A DNA stretch of 64,000 nucleotides, from the NCBI GenBank assembly GCA_000720845.1, contig JODU01000012.1:248001-312000 (forward strand), read 5' to 3'. This DNA is from Kitasatospora aureofaciens. Lineage in GTDB: Bacteria > Actinomycetota > Actinomycetes > Streptomycetales > Streptomycetaceae. The notes beneath the pieces are model-generated. The model ran no database searches. It had not been told where the DNA came from and worked only from the letters and a program-made list of their open reading frames with translations. How positions within the stretch are numbered: the first letter of the stretch is position 1; every line of letters starts with the position of its first letter. Of the stretch, positions 8,762-17,062 are shown piece after piece. The translations under genes and the position numbers were made by a program.

Positions 8762-9433
8762 GTGCACATTGTCATCATGGGCTGCGGCCGCGTGGGCTCC
8801 GCGCTCGCCCAGACCCTGGAGCAGCAGGGGCACACGGTCGCGGTGATCGACCGGGACCCCACCTCCTTCCGACGCCTCGGTTCCTCGTTCGGCGGCCGCC
8901 GGGTCACCGGCATCGGCTTCGACCAGGACACCCTGCGCGAGGCGGGCATCGAGGAGGCCGGCGCCTTCGCGGCCGTCTCCAGCGGCGACAACTCGAACAT
9001 CATCGCCGCCCGCGTGGCGCGCGAGATGTTCGGCGTGGAGAACGTCGCCGCCCGCATCTACGACCCGCGCCGCGCCGAGGTCTACCAGCGCCTGGGCATC
9101 CCCACCGTGGCCACCGTCCGCTGGACGGCCGACCAGATGCTGCGCCGGCTGCTGCCCTCGGGAGCCGAGCCGCTGTGGCGCGACCCCACCGGCGGTGTCC
9201 AGCTCGCCGAGGTGCACACCTCCTCGGCCTGGGTGGGTCACAAGATCAGCCGGCTCCAGGAGGAGACCGGCGTGCGGGTGGCGTTCCTCACCCGGCTCGG
9301 GGAGGCCATACTGCCGACCTCGCAGACGGTGTTGCAGGAGGGTGACCTCGTGCACGTGATGATGCGCACCGACGAGGTCCACAAGGTCGAGGCGGCGTTC
9401 GCCAAGGGTCCCGAAGAGGAGGGCGGTCACTGA
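8762..9433 (+). CDS. ceoB: KTN/RCK potassium-transport regulatory subunit (TrkA family)
   Basis: 223 residues. An N-terminal Rossmann KTN (RCK_N) domain opens with MHIVIMGCGRVGSALAQTLE, a GxGxxG nucleotide-binding loop ending in the acidic residue of VAVIDRD. A C-terminal RCK_C domain (about 140-215) ends in LQEGDLVHVMMRTDEV. Such proteins gate potassium channels or transporters in response to NAD(H), ATP or, for some RCK_C domains, c-di-AMP. GTG start. The next KTN gene overlaps its stop (TGATG), so the two are translationally coupled. No TrkH/KtrB-type channel subunit is in the window. The divergent KimA-like permease is the nearest candidate partner. Confidence 0.9.
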   Translation: MHIVIMGCGRVGSALAQTLEQQGHTVAVIDRDPTSFRRLGSSFGGRRVTGIGFDQDTLREAGIEEAGAFAAVSSGDNSNIIAARVAREMFGVENVAARIYDPRRAEVYQRLGIPTVATVRWTADQMLRRLLPSGAEPLWRDPTGGVQLAEVHTSSAWVGHKISRLQEETGVRVAFLTRLGEAILPTSQTVLQEGDLVHVMMRTDEVHKVEAAFAKGPEEEGGH

Positions 9434-10113
9434 TGAGGGTCGCCATTGCCGGAGCCGGCGCGGTCGGCCGTTCGATCGCGGGCGAGCTGCTGGAGAACGG
9501 CCACGAGGTCCTGCTCATCGACAAGGCGCCGACCGCCATCTCGGTCGAGCGCGTCCCGATGGCGGAGTGGCTGCTCGCCGACGCGTGCGAGATCACGTCC
9601 CTGGACGAGGCGGCGCTCCAGCGCTGCAACGTCGTGATCGCCGCGACGGGCGACGACAAGGTCAACCTCGTCGTCTCCCTGCTGGCCAAGACGGAGTACG
9701 GCGTTCCGCGTGTCGTCGCCCGGGTGAACAACCCGAAGAACGAGTGGCTCTTCAACGAGTCCTGGGGCGTGGACGTGGCCGTCTCCACTCCGCGGCTGAT
9801 GTCGGCCCTGGTCGAGGAGGCGGTGAGCGTCGGCGACCTGGTCCGGCTGCTGCGCTTCAGCCACGGCGACGCCAACCTCGTGGAGCTGACGCTGCCGGAG
9901 GAGTCGGCTCTGGCCGGTACCCAGGTCGGCGACGTCCAGTGGCCCGAGGACACCTCGCTGGTGACGATCATCCGCGGCACCCGGGTGCTGACGCCGTCCC
10001 GGGAGGACTCCCTGGAGGCGGGCGACGAACTGCTCTTCGTCGCCGCGCAGGCCCGTGAGGAGCAGCTGGAGGACCTGCTGTCGGCCCGCCGAGGGCCCGA
10101 CGGCGTGGTCTGA
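9433..10113 (+). CDS. ceoC: second KTN/RCK potassium-transport regulatory subunit (TrkA family)
   Basis: 226 residues, paralogue of the preceding gene and overlapping its stop codon by one base. The nucleotide-binding loop is MRVAIAGAGAVGRSIAGELL, and the ribose-binding acidic residue lies in LLIDKA. The C-terminal RCK_C domain includes LPEESALAGTQVGDVQWPED and ends in ELLFVAAQA. The paired-gene layout is that of ceoB-ceoC of Mycobacterium, including the flanking permease on one side and DUF3159 on the other. The two products probably form a hetero-oligomeric gating ring (inference from RCK architecture). A strong hairpin terminator follows 35 bp downstream. Confidence 0.9.
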   Translation: MRVAIAGAGAVGRSIAGELLENGHEVLLIDKAPTAISVERVPMAEWLLADACEITSLDEAALQRCNVVIAATGDDKVNLVVSLLAKTEYGVPRVVARVNNPKNEWLFNESWGVDVAVSTPRLMSALVEEAVSVGDLVRLLRFSHGDANLVELTLPEESALAGTQVGDVQWPEDTSLVTIIRGTRVLTPSREDSLEAGDELLFVAAQAREEQLEDLLSARRGPDGVV

Positions 10114-10147
10114 CCGACGACGGACGAAGACGGACGAAGACACGTCC

Positions 10148-10190
10148 AAGGCGGTGGGACGCCCGGAAGATCCGGGCGCCCCACCGCCTT
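10148..10190. terminator. bidirectional intrinsic terminator
   Basis: Nearly perfect inverted repeat: AAGGCGGTGGGACGCCCGGA pairs with TCCGGGCGCCCCACCGCCTT with almost no loop. It lies between the convergent ends of the second KTN gene (10113) and the DUF3159 gene (10209), so it can serve both. Confidence 0.85.
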
Positions 10191-10208
10191 ACTGCTCCGT
10201 CTCGCCGG

Positions 10209-11024
10209 TCAGGCCTTGCGGTGCCTGCCACCGCGCAGGTCCGCGGCCTCCCCGCCGGCCTCGGACGACGCCGGCCCCGGCAGGGCGCCGTCGGCCCCCG
10301 CCTGCTCGCCTTCACGCCGGTCCCGCTCGGCCTTCTCGGCCTCCTCCGCCGCCTCCATCTCCGCGAAGACGTCGATGGGCGCCGGCGCCTTGGCCAGGAA
10401 GACCCAGGTCAGCCAGACGGCGAGCAGGAAGGGCGGGATCTTCAGGGTGACCAGGACCCAGCCGAGCTGCTCGGTGTCCGCCCACCAGTACAGCGGGAAG
10501 AGGATCGCGGACTTGGCGAGCAGGATGAAGCCCCACGCGTAGCTGGCCTTGGTGTACGCCTTCTTGCGGCCGGGGTTGCGGGTGCGCCAGGAGAGGTTCT
10601 CCTTGAAGACCGGGCCGAGGATCAGGCCGATCAGCGGCACCCCGGCCAGCGAGGTGACGATGTACGCCAGCGCCAGGCCCAGGGTGTAGAGCATGCCCGG
10701 CAGATAGAAGTTCTTGGCGTTGTCGGTCATCATCGCGAAGACCACGCCGAAGGCGACGCCGAAGACCCCGCTGAACGCGTGCTTGACGGTGTCCTTCATC
10801 ACGAGCCGGACGACGACCAGCACCACCGACACGGCCAGTGCCGCGATCGCCGACATGTGCAGGTCGTTGTTGAGGGTGAAGATGGTGACGAAGAGCAGGC
10901 CCGGCAGCACCGTCTCGATCATGCCCCGCACGCCGCCGAACGCCTCGAACAGCGCGGCCTCCGTCACCGCCCGGGCGTCGTCGGCCTCTGTCGTCTCTTC
11001 GGTCGGCTTGTCGAGCGACGTCAC
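10209..11024 (-). CDS. DUF3159 family integral membrane protein
   Basis: 271 residues. A soluble N-terminus (about 1-35) is followed by VTEAALFEAFGGVRGMIETV and then several hydrophobic helices with conserved polar motifs (IVTSLAGVPLIGLILGPVFK, TKASYAWGFILLAKSAILFP). A charged Glu/Lys-rich tail ends in a basic RGGRHRKA. This is the DUF3159 layout; biochemical function is not known. It ends against the KTN pair's terminator. Its start is only three bases downstream of the OB-fold gene stop, so the two form an operon, the same pair order as in mycobacteria. Confidence 0.88.
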   Translation of the reverse strand: MTSLDKPTEETTEADDARAVTEAALFEAFGGVRGMIETVLPGLLFVTIFTLNNDLHMSAIAALAVSVVLVVVRLVMKDTVKHAFSGVFGVAFGVVFAMMTDNAKNFYLPGMLYTLGLALAYIVTSLAGVPLIGLILGPVFKENLSWRTRNPGRKKAYTKASYAWGFILLAKSAILFPLYWWADTEQLGWVLVTLKIPPFLLAVWLTWVFLAKAPAPIDVFAEMEAAEEAEKAERDRREGEQAGADGALPGPASSEAGGEAADLRGGRHRKA

Positions 11025-11027
11025 CGG

Positions 11028-11426
11028 CTACTCCCGTCCGAGGGGTCTCAGTTCGTATTTCGGGTTGAAGAGCACCCGGCGGCCGTGGCTCATGGAGATC
11101 CGGCCCGATGCGATGAGCTTGCGCCCCGGCTCTATGCCCACGATGGAGCGTCTGCCCAGCCACACCACGTCCAGGGCGGCGGAACCGTCGAACAGCTCGG
11201 CCTCCAGGGCCGGAACACCCGCACGCGGTCGCAGGGTGACCGTGCGCAAGGTACCAGTAACCGACACGACCTGCCGGTCCTGACAGTCTCCGATGCGCGT
11301 GCAGCCGGCGGTGTCGGCGTCCTCGCGCAGTTCCTCCGACTCCAGGTCCTCCTGTGACGAGGAGAGCCGGTCGAACATGCGCCGGAACCGGCCCACCGGC
11401 TTGTCGGAACGCGGAGCAGCACTCAT
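11028..11426 (-). CDS. OB-fold nucleic-acid-binding-like protein
   Basis: 132 residues. A basic N-terminal helix (PVGRFRRMFDRLSSSQEDLE) precedes a compact beta-rich OB-fold: VSVTGTLRTVTLRP, ALEAELFDGSAALDVVWLGR, GIEPGRKLIASGRISMSHGR, and then LFNPKYELRPL. ATG 11426 is preferred over longer in-frame starts because the protein then opens MSAAPRSDKPVG as in relatives. The TACGCT hexamer six bases upstream suggests a leaderless transcript, since no Shine-Dalgarno is seen. It is operonic with DUF3159 (three-base gap). The family is conserved beside DUF3159 in actinobacteria; its ligand is unknown. Confidence 0.8.
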   Translation of the reverse strand: MSAAPRSDKPVGRFRRMFDRLSSSQEDLESEELREDADTAGCTRIGDCQDRQVVSVTGTLRTVTLRPRAGVPALEAELFDGSAALDVVWLGRRSIVGIEPGRKLIASGRISMSHGRRVLFNPKYELRPLGRE

Positions 11427-11520
11427 ATCTGAAGCGTACCGGGGCACGCCGACAGCCATGCACCCCTGTCGGGGCGGGATGGCGAGGCTCACGTCCCCCT
11501 CACTTCCCGTGCGCCCCCGC

Positions 11521-12204
11521 TCACTTCTCGAAGCGGTAGCCCATGCCCGGCTCCGTGATGAAGTGCCGCGGGTGCGCGGGGTCCGCCTCCAGCTTGCGGC
11601 GCAGCTGGGCCATGTAGACCCGCAGGTAGTTCGTCTCCGTCCCGTACGACGGCCCCCACACCTCCTGCAGCAGCTGCTTCTGGCTGACCAGGCGCCCCGT
11701 GTTGCGCACCAGCACCTCCAGCAGGTGCCACTCGGTGGGTGTCAGGCGTACGTCCCTGCCGTCCCTGTTGACCTTCTTGGCGGCCAGGTCGACGGTGAAC
11801 TCGGCGGTGTCCACGACGACCTCGTCCTCGCCGCCCGGGACGGGTTCGGACCGGCGGACGGCGGCCCGCAGCCGGGCCAGCAGCTCGTCCATGCCGAAGG
11901 GCTTGGTGACGTAGTCGTCGGCGCCCGCGTCGAGCGCCTCGACCTTCTCGTCGGAGGAGTGCCGGGCGGACAGCACCAGGATCGGCACCCGGGTCCAGCC
12001 GCGCAGTCCCCTGATCACGTCGACGCCGTCCATGTCGGGCAGGCCCAGGTCCAGCACCACCACGTCGGGGTGACGGGCGGCGGCGAGCTGGAGTGCGGTG
12101 GCTCCGTCGTGGGCGGCGTCGACCTCGTAGTGCCGTGCCTTGAGGTTGATCACGAGGGCCCGCACGATCTGCGGTTCGTCGTCGATCACGAGCACCCGGG
12201 TCAT
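11521..12204 (-). CDS. kdpE: OmpR/PhoB-type response regulator, KdpE family
   Basis: 227 residues. The receiver domain opens with MTRVLVIDDEPQIVRALVIN; the phospho-acceptor is Asp52 (VVVLDLGLPDMDG), the switch Lys lies in VTKPFGMDELLAR. The C-terminal winged helix has DVRLTPTEWHLLEVLVRNTG and the recognition-helix region YGTETNYLRVYMAQLRRKLE. Its ATG overlaps the TGA of kdpD (ATGA), so it is translationally coupled to the kinase. In other bacteria KdpE activates kdpFABC, but no kdpFABC genes lie within this window, so its targets are elsewhere or are the local potassium genes. Confidence 0.9.
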   Translation of the reverse strand: MTRVLVIDDEPQIVRALVINLKARHYEVDAAHDGATALQLAAARHPDVVVLDLGLPDMDGVDVIRGLRGWTRVPILVLSARHSSDEKVEALDAGADDYVTKPFGMDELLARLRAAVRRSEPVPGGEDEVVVDTAEFTVDLAAKKVNRDGRDVRLTPTEWHLLEVLVRNTGRLVSQKQLLQEVWGPSYGTETNYLRVYMAQLRRKLEADPAHPRHFITEPGMGYRFEK

Positions 12205-14756
12205 CGGGCGGCCTGCCTTTCTGCCGTGGCCAGGTGGTGGGCCGGCCCGGACGCACCGGAGGAGCCCACCGCGCGGAGGGTGAGGACCATGGTGAGGCCG
12301 CCGCCGGGGGTGTCCTCGGCGTTCAGGGTGCCGCCCATCGCCTCGGCGAAACCGCGGGCCACGGCCAGACCGAGTCCCACCCCGGCCCCGCGCGGGGCGT
12401 CGCCGTAGCGCTGGAAGGGCTCGAAGATGCGGTCCTTGGCCTCGTCCGGCACGCCCGGCCCCCGGTCCACGACCCGTACCTCGACGCGGTCGGCGAGGGC
12501 GCTGGCGGCGACCAGGACGGTGCGGTCGTCCGGACTGTACTTGACGGCGTTCTCCACCAGGTTCGCCAGCGCCCGCTCCAGGAGCCCGGCGTCCACGGCG
12601 ACCATGGGCAGCGTCTCGGGGATGTCCAGTTCGGCGCTGCCCTCGGGCACCCCGCCGAGCGCCATCGGCGCCACCTCGTCCACGTCGATCTCGCGGATCA
12701 GCGGGGTGACGGTGCCGGTCTGCAGGCGGGACATGTCGAGCAGGTTGCCCACCAGGTGGTCGAGGCGGTCGGCGCCCTCCTCGATGCCTTCGAGCAGCTC
12801 CGCCTGGTCCTCCTGGGACCAGGCCACGTCGTCGGATCTGAGGCTGGTCACGGCCGCCTTGATCCCGGCGAGCGGGGTGCGCAGGTCGTGGCTGACGGCG
12901 GCCAGCAGCGCCGTGCGGATGCGGTTGCCCTCGGCCAGCGCGCGGGCCTGGTCGGCCTCCTCGCGCAGGCGACGCCGGTCCAGGACGACGGCGGCCTGGG
13001 CGGCGAAGGCGGCCAGCACCCGGCGGTCCTCCGCGGGCAGGACCCGGCCGGTCAGCGCGAGGGCCATGTGGTCGCCGACGGGCATGTCCACGTCCGCGTC
13101 CTCCGGGCGGTCAATCGGCGGTCCCGACCCGGCGCGCCCCGCGCAGGTCCAGGGCGCCACGTCGCCCTCCCGCTCCAGGAGGGCGGCCGACTCCATGCCG
13201 AAGGTCTCGCGCACCCGCTCCAGGAGCGTCTCCAGGCTGGTCTCGCCGCGCAGCACGTCACCGGCCAGGAAGGACAGGATCTCCGACTCGGCCCGCAGCC
13301 GGGCGGCCTGGTGGGTGCGGCGGGCCGCGACGTCGACCACCGAGGCGACGGAGAGCGCGACGCCGACGAATATGGCGAGCGCAAGGATGTTCTTCGGGTC
13401 GGCGATGGTGATCCGGTTGACCGGGGGCGTGAAGAACCAGTTCAGCAGCACGGACCCGACCGCGGCCGAGGCGAGCGCCGGGTACAGCCCGCCGAGCAGG
13501 GCCGCCGCGACGGTCAGCGCCAGGTAGAGCAGCACGTCGTTGGCGAGCCCGAGGTGGACGGTGCTGAGCAGCAGCGACAGCAGCACCGGACCGCCCAGGC
13601 CCGCGAACCAGCCCCAGACGCTCCGGGACCGGCCGAGCCGCGCGCCCCTGGCCACCGGCAGCCCGCGCCCCTTGGCGACCTCCTCGTGGGTCACGATGTG
13701 AACGTCCAGGTCGGCGCCGGACTCGCGGGCGACGGTGGCGCCCACGCCGGGGCCGAAGACGTACTGCCAGGTCTTGCGGCGTGAGGAGCCGAGGACGATC
13801 TGGGTGGCGTTGACGCCGCGGGCGAAGTCGAGCAGTGCGGCCGGTATGTCCTCGCCGAGCACGTGGTGGAAGGTGCCGCCGAGGTCCTCCACCAGGGTGC
13901 GCTGCACCGCCAGCTCCTTCGGGGAGGCGGAGGTCAGCCCGTCGCTGCGGGCTATGTACACCGCCAGCACCTCGCCGCCGGCGCCCTTCTCGGCGAGGCG
14001 CGCGGCCCGCCGTATCAGCGTCCGGCCCTCGGGGCCGCCGGTCAGGCCGACCACGATGCGTTCGCGCGAGCCCCAGATCCTGGAGACCCGGTGCTCGCTG
14101 CGGTACTGCTGGAGGTACTCGTCGGCCCGGTCCGCGACCCACAGCAGCGCCAGCTCGCGCAGGGCGGTGAGGTTGCCGGGGCGGAAGTAGTTGGACAGGG
14201 CCGCGTCGACCTTGTCCGGCTGGTAGATGTTGCCGTGGGCCATGCGCCGGCGCAGCGCCTGCGGCGACATGTCGACCAGTTCGATCTGGTCCGCGCGCCG
14301 CACCACCTCGTCCGGCACCGTCTCGCGCTGCCGTACGCCGGTGATGGACTCCACGACGTCGCCGAGCGACTCCAGGTGCTGGATGTTGACGGTCGAGACG
14401 ACGTCGATGCCGGCGGCGAGGAGTTCCTCGACGTCCTGCCAGCGCTTGGCGTTGCGCACGCCGGGGACGTTGGTGTGGGCCAGCTCGTCCACCAGTGCCA
14501 CCCGGGGGCGGCGGGCCAGGACCGCGTCCAGGTCCAGCTCGGTGAAGGCCGCGCCGCGGTACTGGACCTCCCGGCGCGGCACCTCTTCCAGGCCGCGGAG
14601 CATCACCTCGGTGCGTGCCCTGCCGTGGTGCTCGACGAAGGCCACCACGCAGTCCGTGCCCCGTTCGACGCGCCGGTGTGCCTCGGACAGCATCGCGTAC
14701 GTCTTGCCGACGCCGGGTGCCGCACCGAGGTAGATCCGAAGCTTGCCGCGTCCCAT
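12201..14756 (-). CDS. kdpD: KdpD-type sensor histidine kinase
   Basis: 851 residues with the complete KdpD layout. The cytosolic N-terminal KdpD domain has a Walker A-like loop GAAPGVGKT (11-19) and the Walker B-like ALVDELAHTN. A universal-stress-protein-like domain (about 230-360) follows; in Staphylococcus KdpD this part binds c-di-AMP. Next come four transmembrane helices (DUF4118), a GAF-like segment, a HisKA box with the phospho-acceptor His623 (SHDLRTPLAG), and HATPase motifs NLVENAVKYS, DRGPGVP and GVGLGLA. It senses potassium limitation or ionic/turgor stress in characterised species. Full-length and apparently intact. It overlaps kdpE by four bases. Confidence 0.92.
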   Translation of the reverse strand: MGRGKLRIYLGAAPGVGKTYAMLSEAHRRVERGTDCVVAFVEHHGRARTEVMLRGLEEVPRREVQYRGAAFTELDLDAVLARRPRVALVDELAHTNVPGVRNAKRWQDVEELLAAGIDVVSTVNIQHLESLGDVVESITGVRQRETVPDEVVRRADQIELVDMSPQALRRRMAHGNIYQPDKVDAALSNYFRPGNLTALRELALLWVADRADEYLQQYRSEHRVSRIWGSRERIVVGLTGGPEGRTLIRRAARLAEKGAGGEVLAVYIARSDGLTSASPKELAVQRTLVEDLGGTFHHVLGEDIPAALLDFARGVNATQIVLGSSRRKTWQYVFGPGVGATVARESGADLDVHIVTHEEVAKGRGLPVARGARLGRSRSVWGWFAGLGGPVLLSLLLSTVHLGLANDVLLYLALTVAAALLGGLYPALASAAVGSVLLNWFFTPPVNRITIADPKNILALAIFVGVALSVASVVDVAARRTHQAARLRAESEILSFLAGDVLRGETSLETLLERVRETFGMESAALLEREGDVAPWTCAGRAGSGPPIDRPEDADVDMPVGDHMALALTGRVLPAEDRRVLAAFAAQAAVVLDRRRLREEADQARALAEGNRIRTALLAAVSHDLRTPLAGIKAAVTSLRSDDVAWSQEDQAELLEGIEEGADRLDHLVGNLLDMSRLQTGTVTPLIREIDVDEVAPMALGGVPEGSAELDIPETLPMVAVDAGLLERALANLVENAVKYSPDDRTVLVAASALADRVEVRVVDRGPGVPDEAKDRIFEPFQRYGDAPRGAGVGLGLAVARGFAEAMGGTLNAEDTPGGGLTMVLTLRAVGSSGASGPAHHLATAERQAAR

Positions 14757-14877
14757 GGCCTCATTGTCTTCCGGTCACCGCTGATTGCGCAGCGTCGACC
14801 CTACGACCCGCGATCGCGGCAAAAGGGGCGGGGGCGGGGATGCCGGTCGTCCTTGACGGAACTCTGACGCCGGGGCG

Positions 14878-15570
14878 TCACTGCTCGACGATCTCCCCGT
14901 CCCGCAGCTCCAGCACCCGGTCGGCGAGGTCGAGCAGGGTGGCGTCGTGGGTGGCGACCAGGGCGGTGACCCGTTCGCTGCGTACGACGGCCCGCAGCAG
15001 CTCCATCACGGAGTGACCGGTCTCCGCGTCCAGCTGGCCGGTGGGCTCGTCGGCGATCAGCAGCGCCGGGTCGTTGGCGAGGGCGCGGGCGATGGCGACC
15101 CGCTGCTGCTGCCCGCCGGACATCTCACCGGGGCGCTGGGCGGCGTGGTCGGCGAGGCCGACCAGGGAGAGCAGCAGCTCGACGCGTTCCTCGCGTTCGC
15201 GCGGGGCGGCCCGGCGCAGCCGCATCGGTACGCCGACGTTCTCGGCGGCGGTGAGGATCGGGATGAGCCCGAAGGACTGGAAGACGAAGCCGACCCGGTC
15301 CCGGCGCAGGGCGAGCAGCCCGTCCTCGTCCAGCTCCGCGAGGTCCCGGCCGTCGACCTCGACCCGCCCGGCGTCCGGGGTGTCGAGGCCGCCGACGATG
15401 TTGAGCAGGGTGGTCTTCCCGGACCCCGACCGTCCCTTGAGGGCGACCAGCTCCCCGCACGGCACGTCGAAGGAGACGCCGCGCAGTGCGTGTACGGCGG
15501 CGCTGTCCCTGCCGTACGACTTCCGCACGTCCTGGACGCGCACCATGGTCTGCGTGACCACCCGGCTCAT
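14878..15570 (-). CDS. ABC transporter ATP-binding protein (MacB/LolD-like)
   Basis: 230 residues, a single ABC ATPase. Walker A is GRSGSGKTT (46-54), the Q-loop lies in FVFQSFGLIPILTAAENV, the signature is EMSGGQQQRVAIARA, Walker B is LLIADEPTGQLD, and the H-loop is ATHD. The compact form and sequence fit the MacB/LolD/FtsE branch that works with FtsX-like permeases. ATG 15570 has GGGGAGGG seven bases upstream; longer in-frame starts lack one. No permease gene is adjacent, which is unusual for this class: kdpD lies downstream and DUF3710 upstream. It may serve a distant permease. Confidence 0.88.
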   Translation of the reverse strand: MSRVVTQTMVRVQDVRKSYGRDSAAVHALRGVSFDVPCGELVALKGRSGSGKTTLLNIVGGLDTPDAGRVEVDGRDLAELDEDGLLALRRDRVGFVFQSFGLIPILTAAENVGVPMRLRRAAPREREERVELLLSLVGLADHAAQRPGEMSGGQQQRVAIARALANDPALLIADEPTGQLDAETGHSVMELLRAVVRSERVTALVATHDATLLDLADRVLELRDGEIVEQ

Positions 15571-15688
15571 GTTGTGCCCTCCCCCGTCGTGCCCCGTCAA
15601 CCGGGCGCCAGTATCACCACCGCGGGCGGACGGATTCAACGGCCGCGGCCCGACCGTCCGGCGCGAGCGCCCCGGTCTGTACCGCGAA

Positions 15689-15718
15689 AGGGCCACGTCG
15701 CCCTGGCGACGCGGCCCT
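15689..15718 (-). terminator. intrinsic terminator of the thioesterase-dut-DUF3710 operon
   Basis: Inverted repeat AGGGCC-A-CGTCGCC against GGCGACG-C-GGCCCT with a two-base loop and one A/C mismatch, 38 bp beyond the DUF3710 stop codon. Confidence 0.65.
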
Positions 15719-15756
15719 CGTGGCGCACGTACGGCGAACAGCCGTACCGAACCCGC

Positions 15757-16509
15757 CTAGCGAACCTCGGTGATCTCCGGCCCGCGCTGGAGCTGGCCCA
15801 TGCCGCCGGCGAAGCGGGAGCCCTCCTCCTGCTGGACACCCTCGGGGACCATCTGCGCGTCGTTCGGCAGCTTCAGGACGATGGGGTCACGCGGGGCCAT
15901 CGGGCCCTCGCCGCGGACCACGACCGTGTCCCGGAAGATCTGCTCCAGCAGACCGGCGGCCTGCGGCTGCACCGCGCCCTGGCCCGAGATCACGCCGCGC
16001 AGGAACCAGCGGGGCCCGTCCACACCGACGAACCGCACGACCTGGAAGCCGCCCGTGCCGTCCGGCAGCTGCACCGGGACCTGGGCCCGCAGCTCCCAGC
16101 CCAGCGGACCCTCGACCTCGTCGACGATGCCGCCCTGCTGGGTGATGCCGGAGCCGATCTCCTCGCGCACCTCGCCCCAGATGCCCTCGCGCTTGGGCGC
16201 GGCGAAGCCCTGGAGCTGGATGGCGCTGTCACGCAGGACCACGGTCGCGGCGACGATCGCGTCGCCCGCGACCTCCACCCGCAGTTCCATGCCGTCGACC
16301 CCGGGGATGAACAGGCCGCCCAGGTCGACCCGGCCCTCGCCCGGGTCGCGGACCTCGGTGCTGTCCCAGGGCCCGTCGGGGCGCGGCTCGGGCTCGAGCC
16401 GCACGCGTTCGCGCTCCTCGTCCGCCTCGGTGTCGACGCTGTCGACGACCTGCTCGGTCTCGCCGGCCGCGTCCTCGGCGGCATCCCTCTTCTTGCGACG
16501 TCCGAACAC
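15757..16509 (-). CDS. DUF3710 family protein
   Basis: 250 residues. The start VFGRRKKRDAAEDA is basic, then an acidic linker of about 40 residues leads into the conserved DUF3710 domain (GRVDLGGLFIPGVDGMELRV, GIWGEVREEI, VEGPLGWELRAQVPV, VRFVGVDGPRWFLRGVISGQ, LPND). Function is unknown. GTG 16509 is chosen because AAGGA lies about eight bases upstream; the longer reading runs through the dut stop. It begins two bases after the dut stop codon and is therefore in one operon with dut. The DUF3710-dut pairing is widespread in actinobacteria. Confidence 0.85.
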   Translation of the reverse strand: MFGRRKKRDAAEDAAGETEQVVDSVDTEADEERERVRLEPEPRPDGPWDSTEVRDPGEGRVDLGGLFIPGVDGMELRVEVAGDAIVAATVVLRDSAIQLQGFAAPKREGIWGEVREEIGSGITQQGGIVDEVEGPLGWELRAQVPVQLPDGTGGFQVVRFVGVDGPRWFLRGVISGQGAVQPQAAGLLEQIFRDTVVVRGEGPMAPRDPIVLKLPNDAQMVPEGVQQEEGSRFAGGMGQLQRGPEITEVR

Positions 16510-16510
16510 G

Positions 16511-17062
16511 TCACTGTCCTTCCCGGTCGGATACGACCGAAGCGTATCGATTCCCACCCGTCGGGCCGCCTTCGGCGACCTGACCGCTTGTGCCGCTTGC
16601 ACGGTCCAACCCGGCGTGGCCGCCGGTGGACCCGAAGCCCCCCTCGGCCCGCGCCGAGTCGGGAAGCTCCGCGACCTGACGGAAGCGGACCCTCTCGACC
16701 TGCTGGACGACCAGTTGGGCAATCCGGTCGAAGCGCTCGAACCGCACGCTCTCGCGCGGGTCGAGATTCACCACGATCACCTTGATCTCCCCACGGTACC
16801 CGGCATCAATCGTCCCCGGGGCATTCACGAGGGCGACACCGCAGCGGGCGGCCAGTCCGGAACGTGGGTGCACGAAGGCCGCGTACCCCTCGGGGAGCGC
16901 CACAGACACGCCGGTGGGCAGAACGGCGCGTTCACCCGGCGCCAGCTCGCAGTCGACGGTGGTGCGCAGGTCGGCACCCGCGTCTCCGGGCTGCGCGTAC
17001 GCCGGCAGCGGCACGTCGGGGTCGACGCGCCGGATCAGCACCTCGAGGTCGGCACGGCTCAC
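16511..17062 (-). CDS. dut: deoxyuridine 5'-triphosphate nucleotidohydrolase (dUTPase)
   Basis: 183 residues. It hydrolyses dUTP to dUMP and pyrophosphate, preventing uracil incorporation. The trimeric dUTPase motifs are all present: PGDAGADL (motif 1), PRSGLA (motif 2), GTIDAGYRGEIKVIVVNLD (motif 3), FDRIAQLVV (motif 4) and the P-loop-like C-terminal arm GGFGSTGG (motif 5). A tail of about 34 residues rich in Gly/Ser after motif 5 is longer than in E. coli. The GTG start overlaps the thioesterase TGA (GTGA), so translation is coupled to it. Confidence 0.95.
   Translation of the reverse strand: MSRADLEVLIRRVDPDVPLPAYAQPGDAGADLRTTVDCELAPGERAVLPTGVSVALPEGYAAFVHPRSGLAARCGVALVNAPGTIDAGYRGEIKVIVVNLDPRESVRFERFDRIAQLVVQQVERVRFRQVAELPDSARAEGGFGSTGGHAGLDRASGTSGQVAEGGPTGGNRYASVVSDREGQ

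Noticed and set aside
4360..10113. An undecylprodigiosin-type (red) biosynthetic cluster, which I recall lying near this conserved block in Streptomyces coelicolor
   Set aside because: No NRPS, PKS or tailoring gene is found. The conserved neighbours adjoin each other directly, so this genome lacks the cluster at this position.
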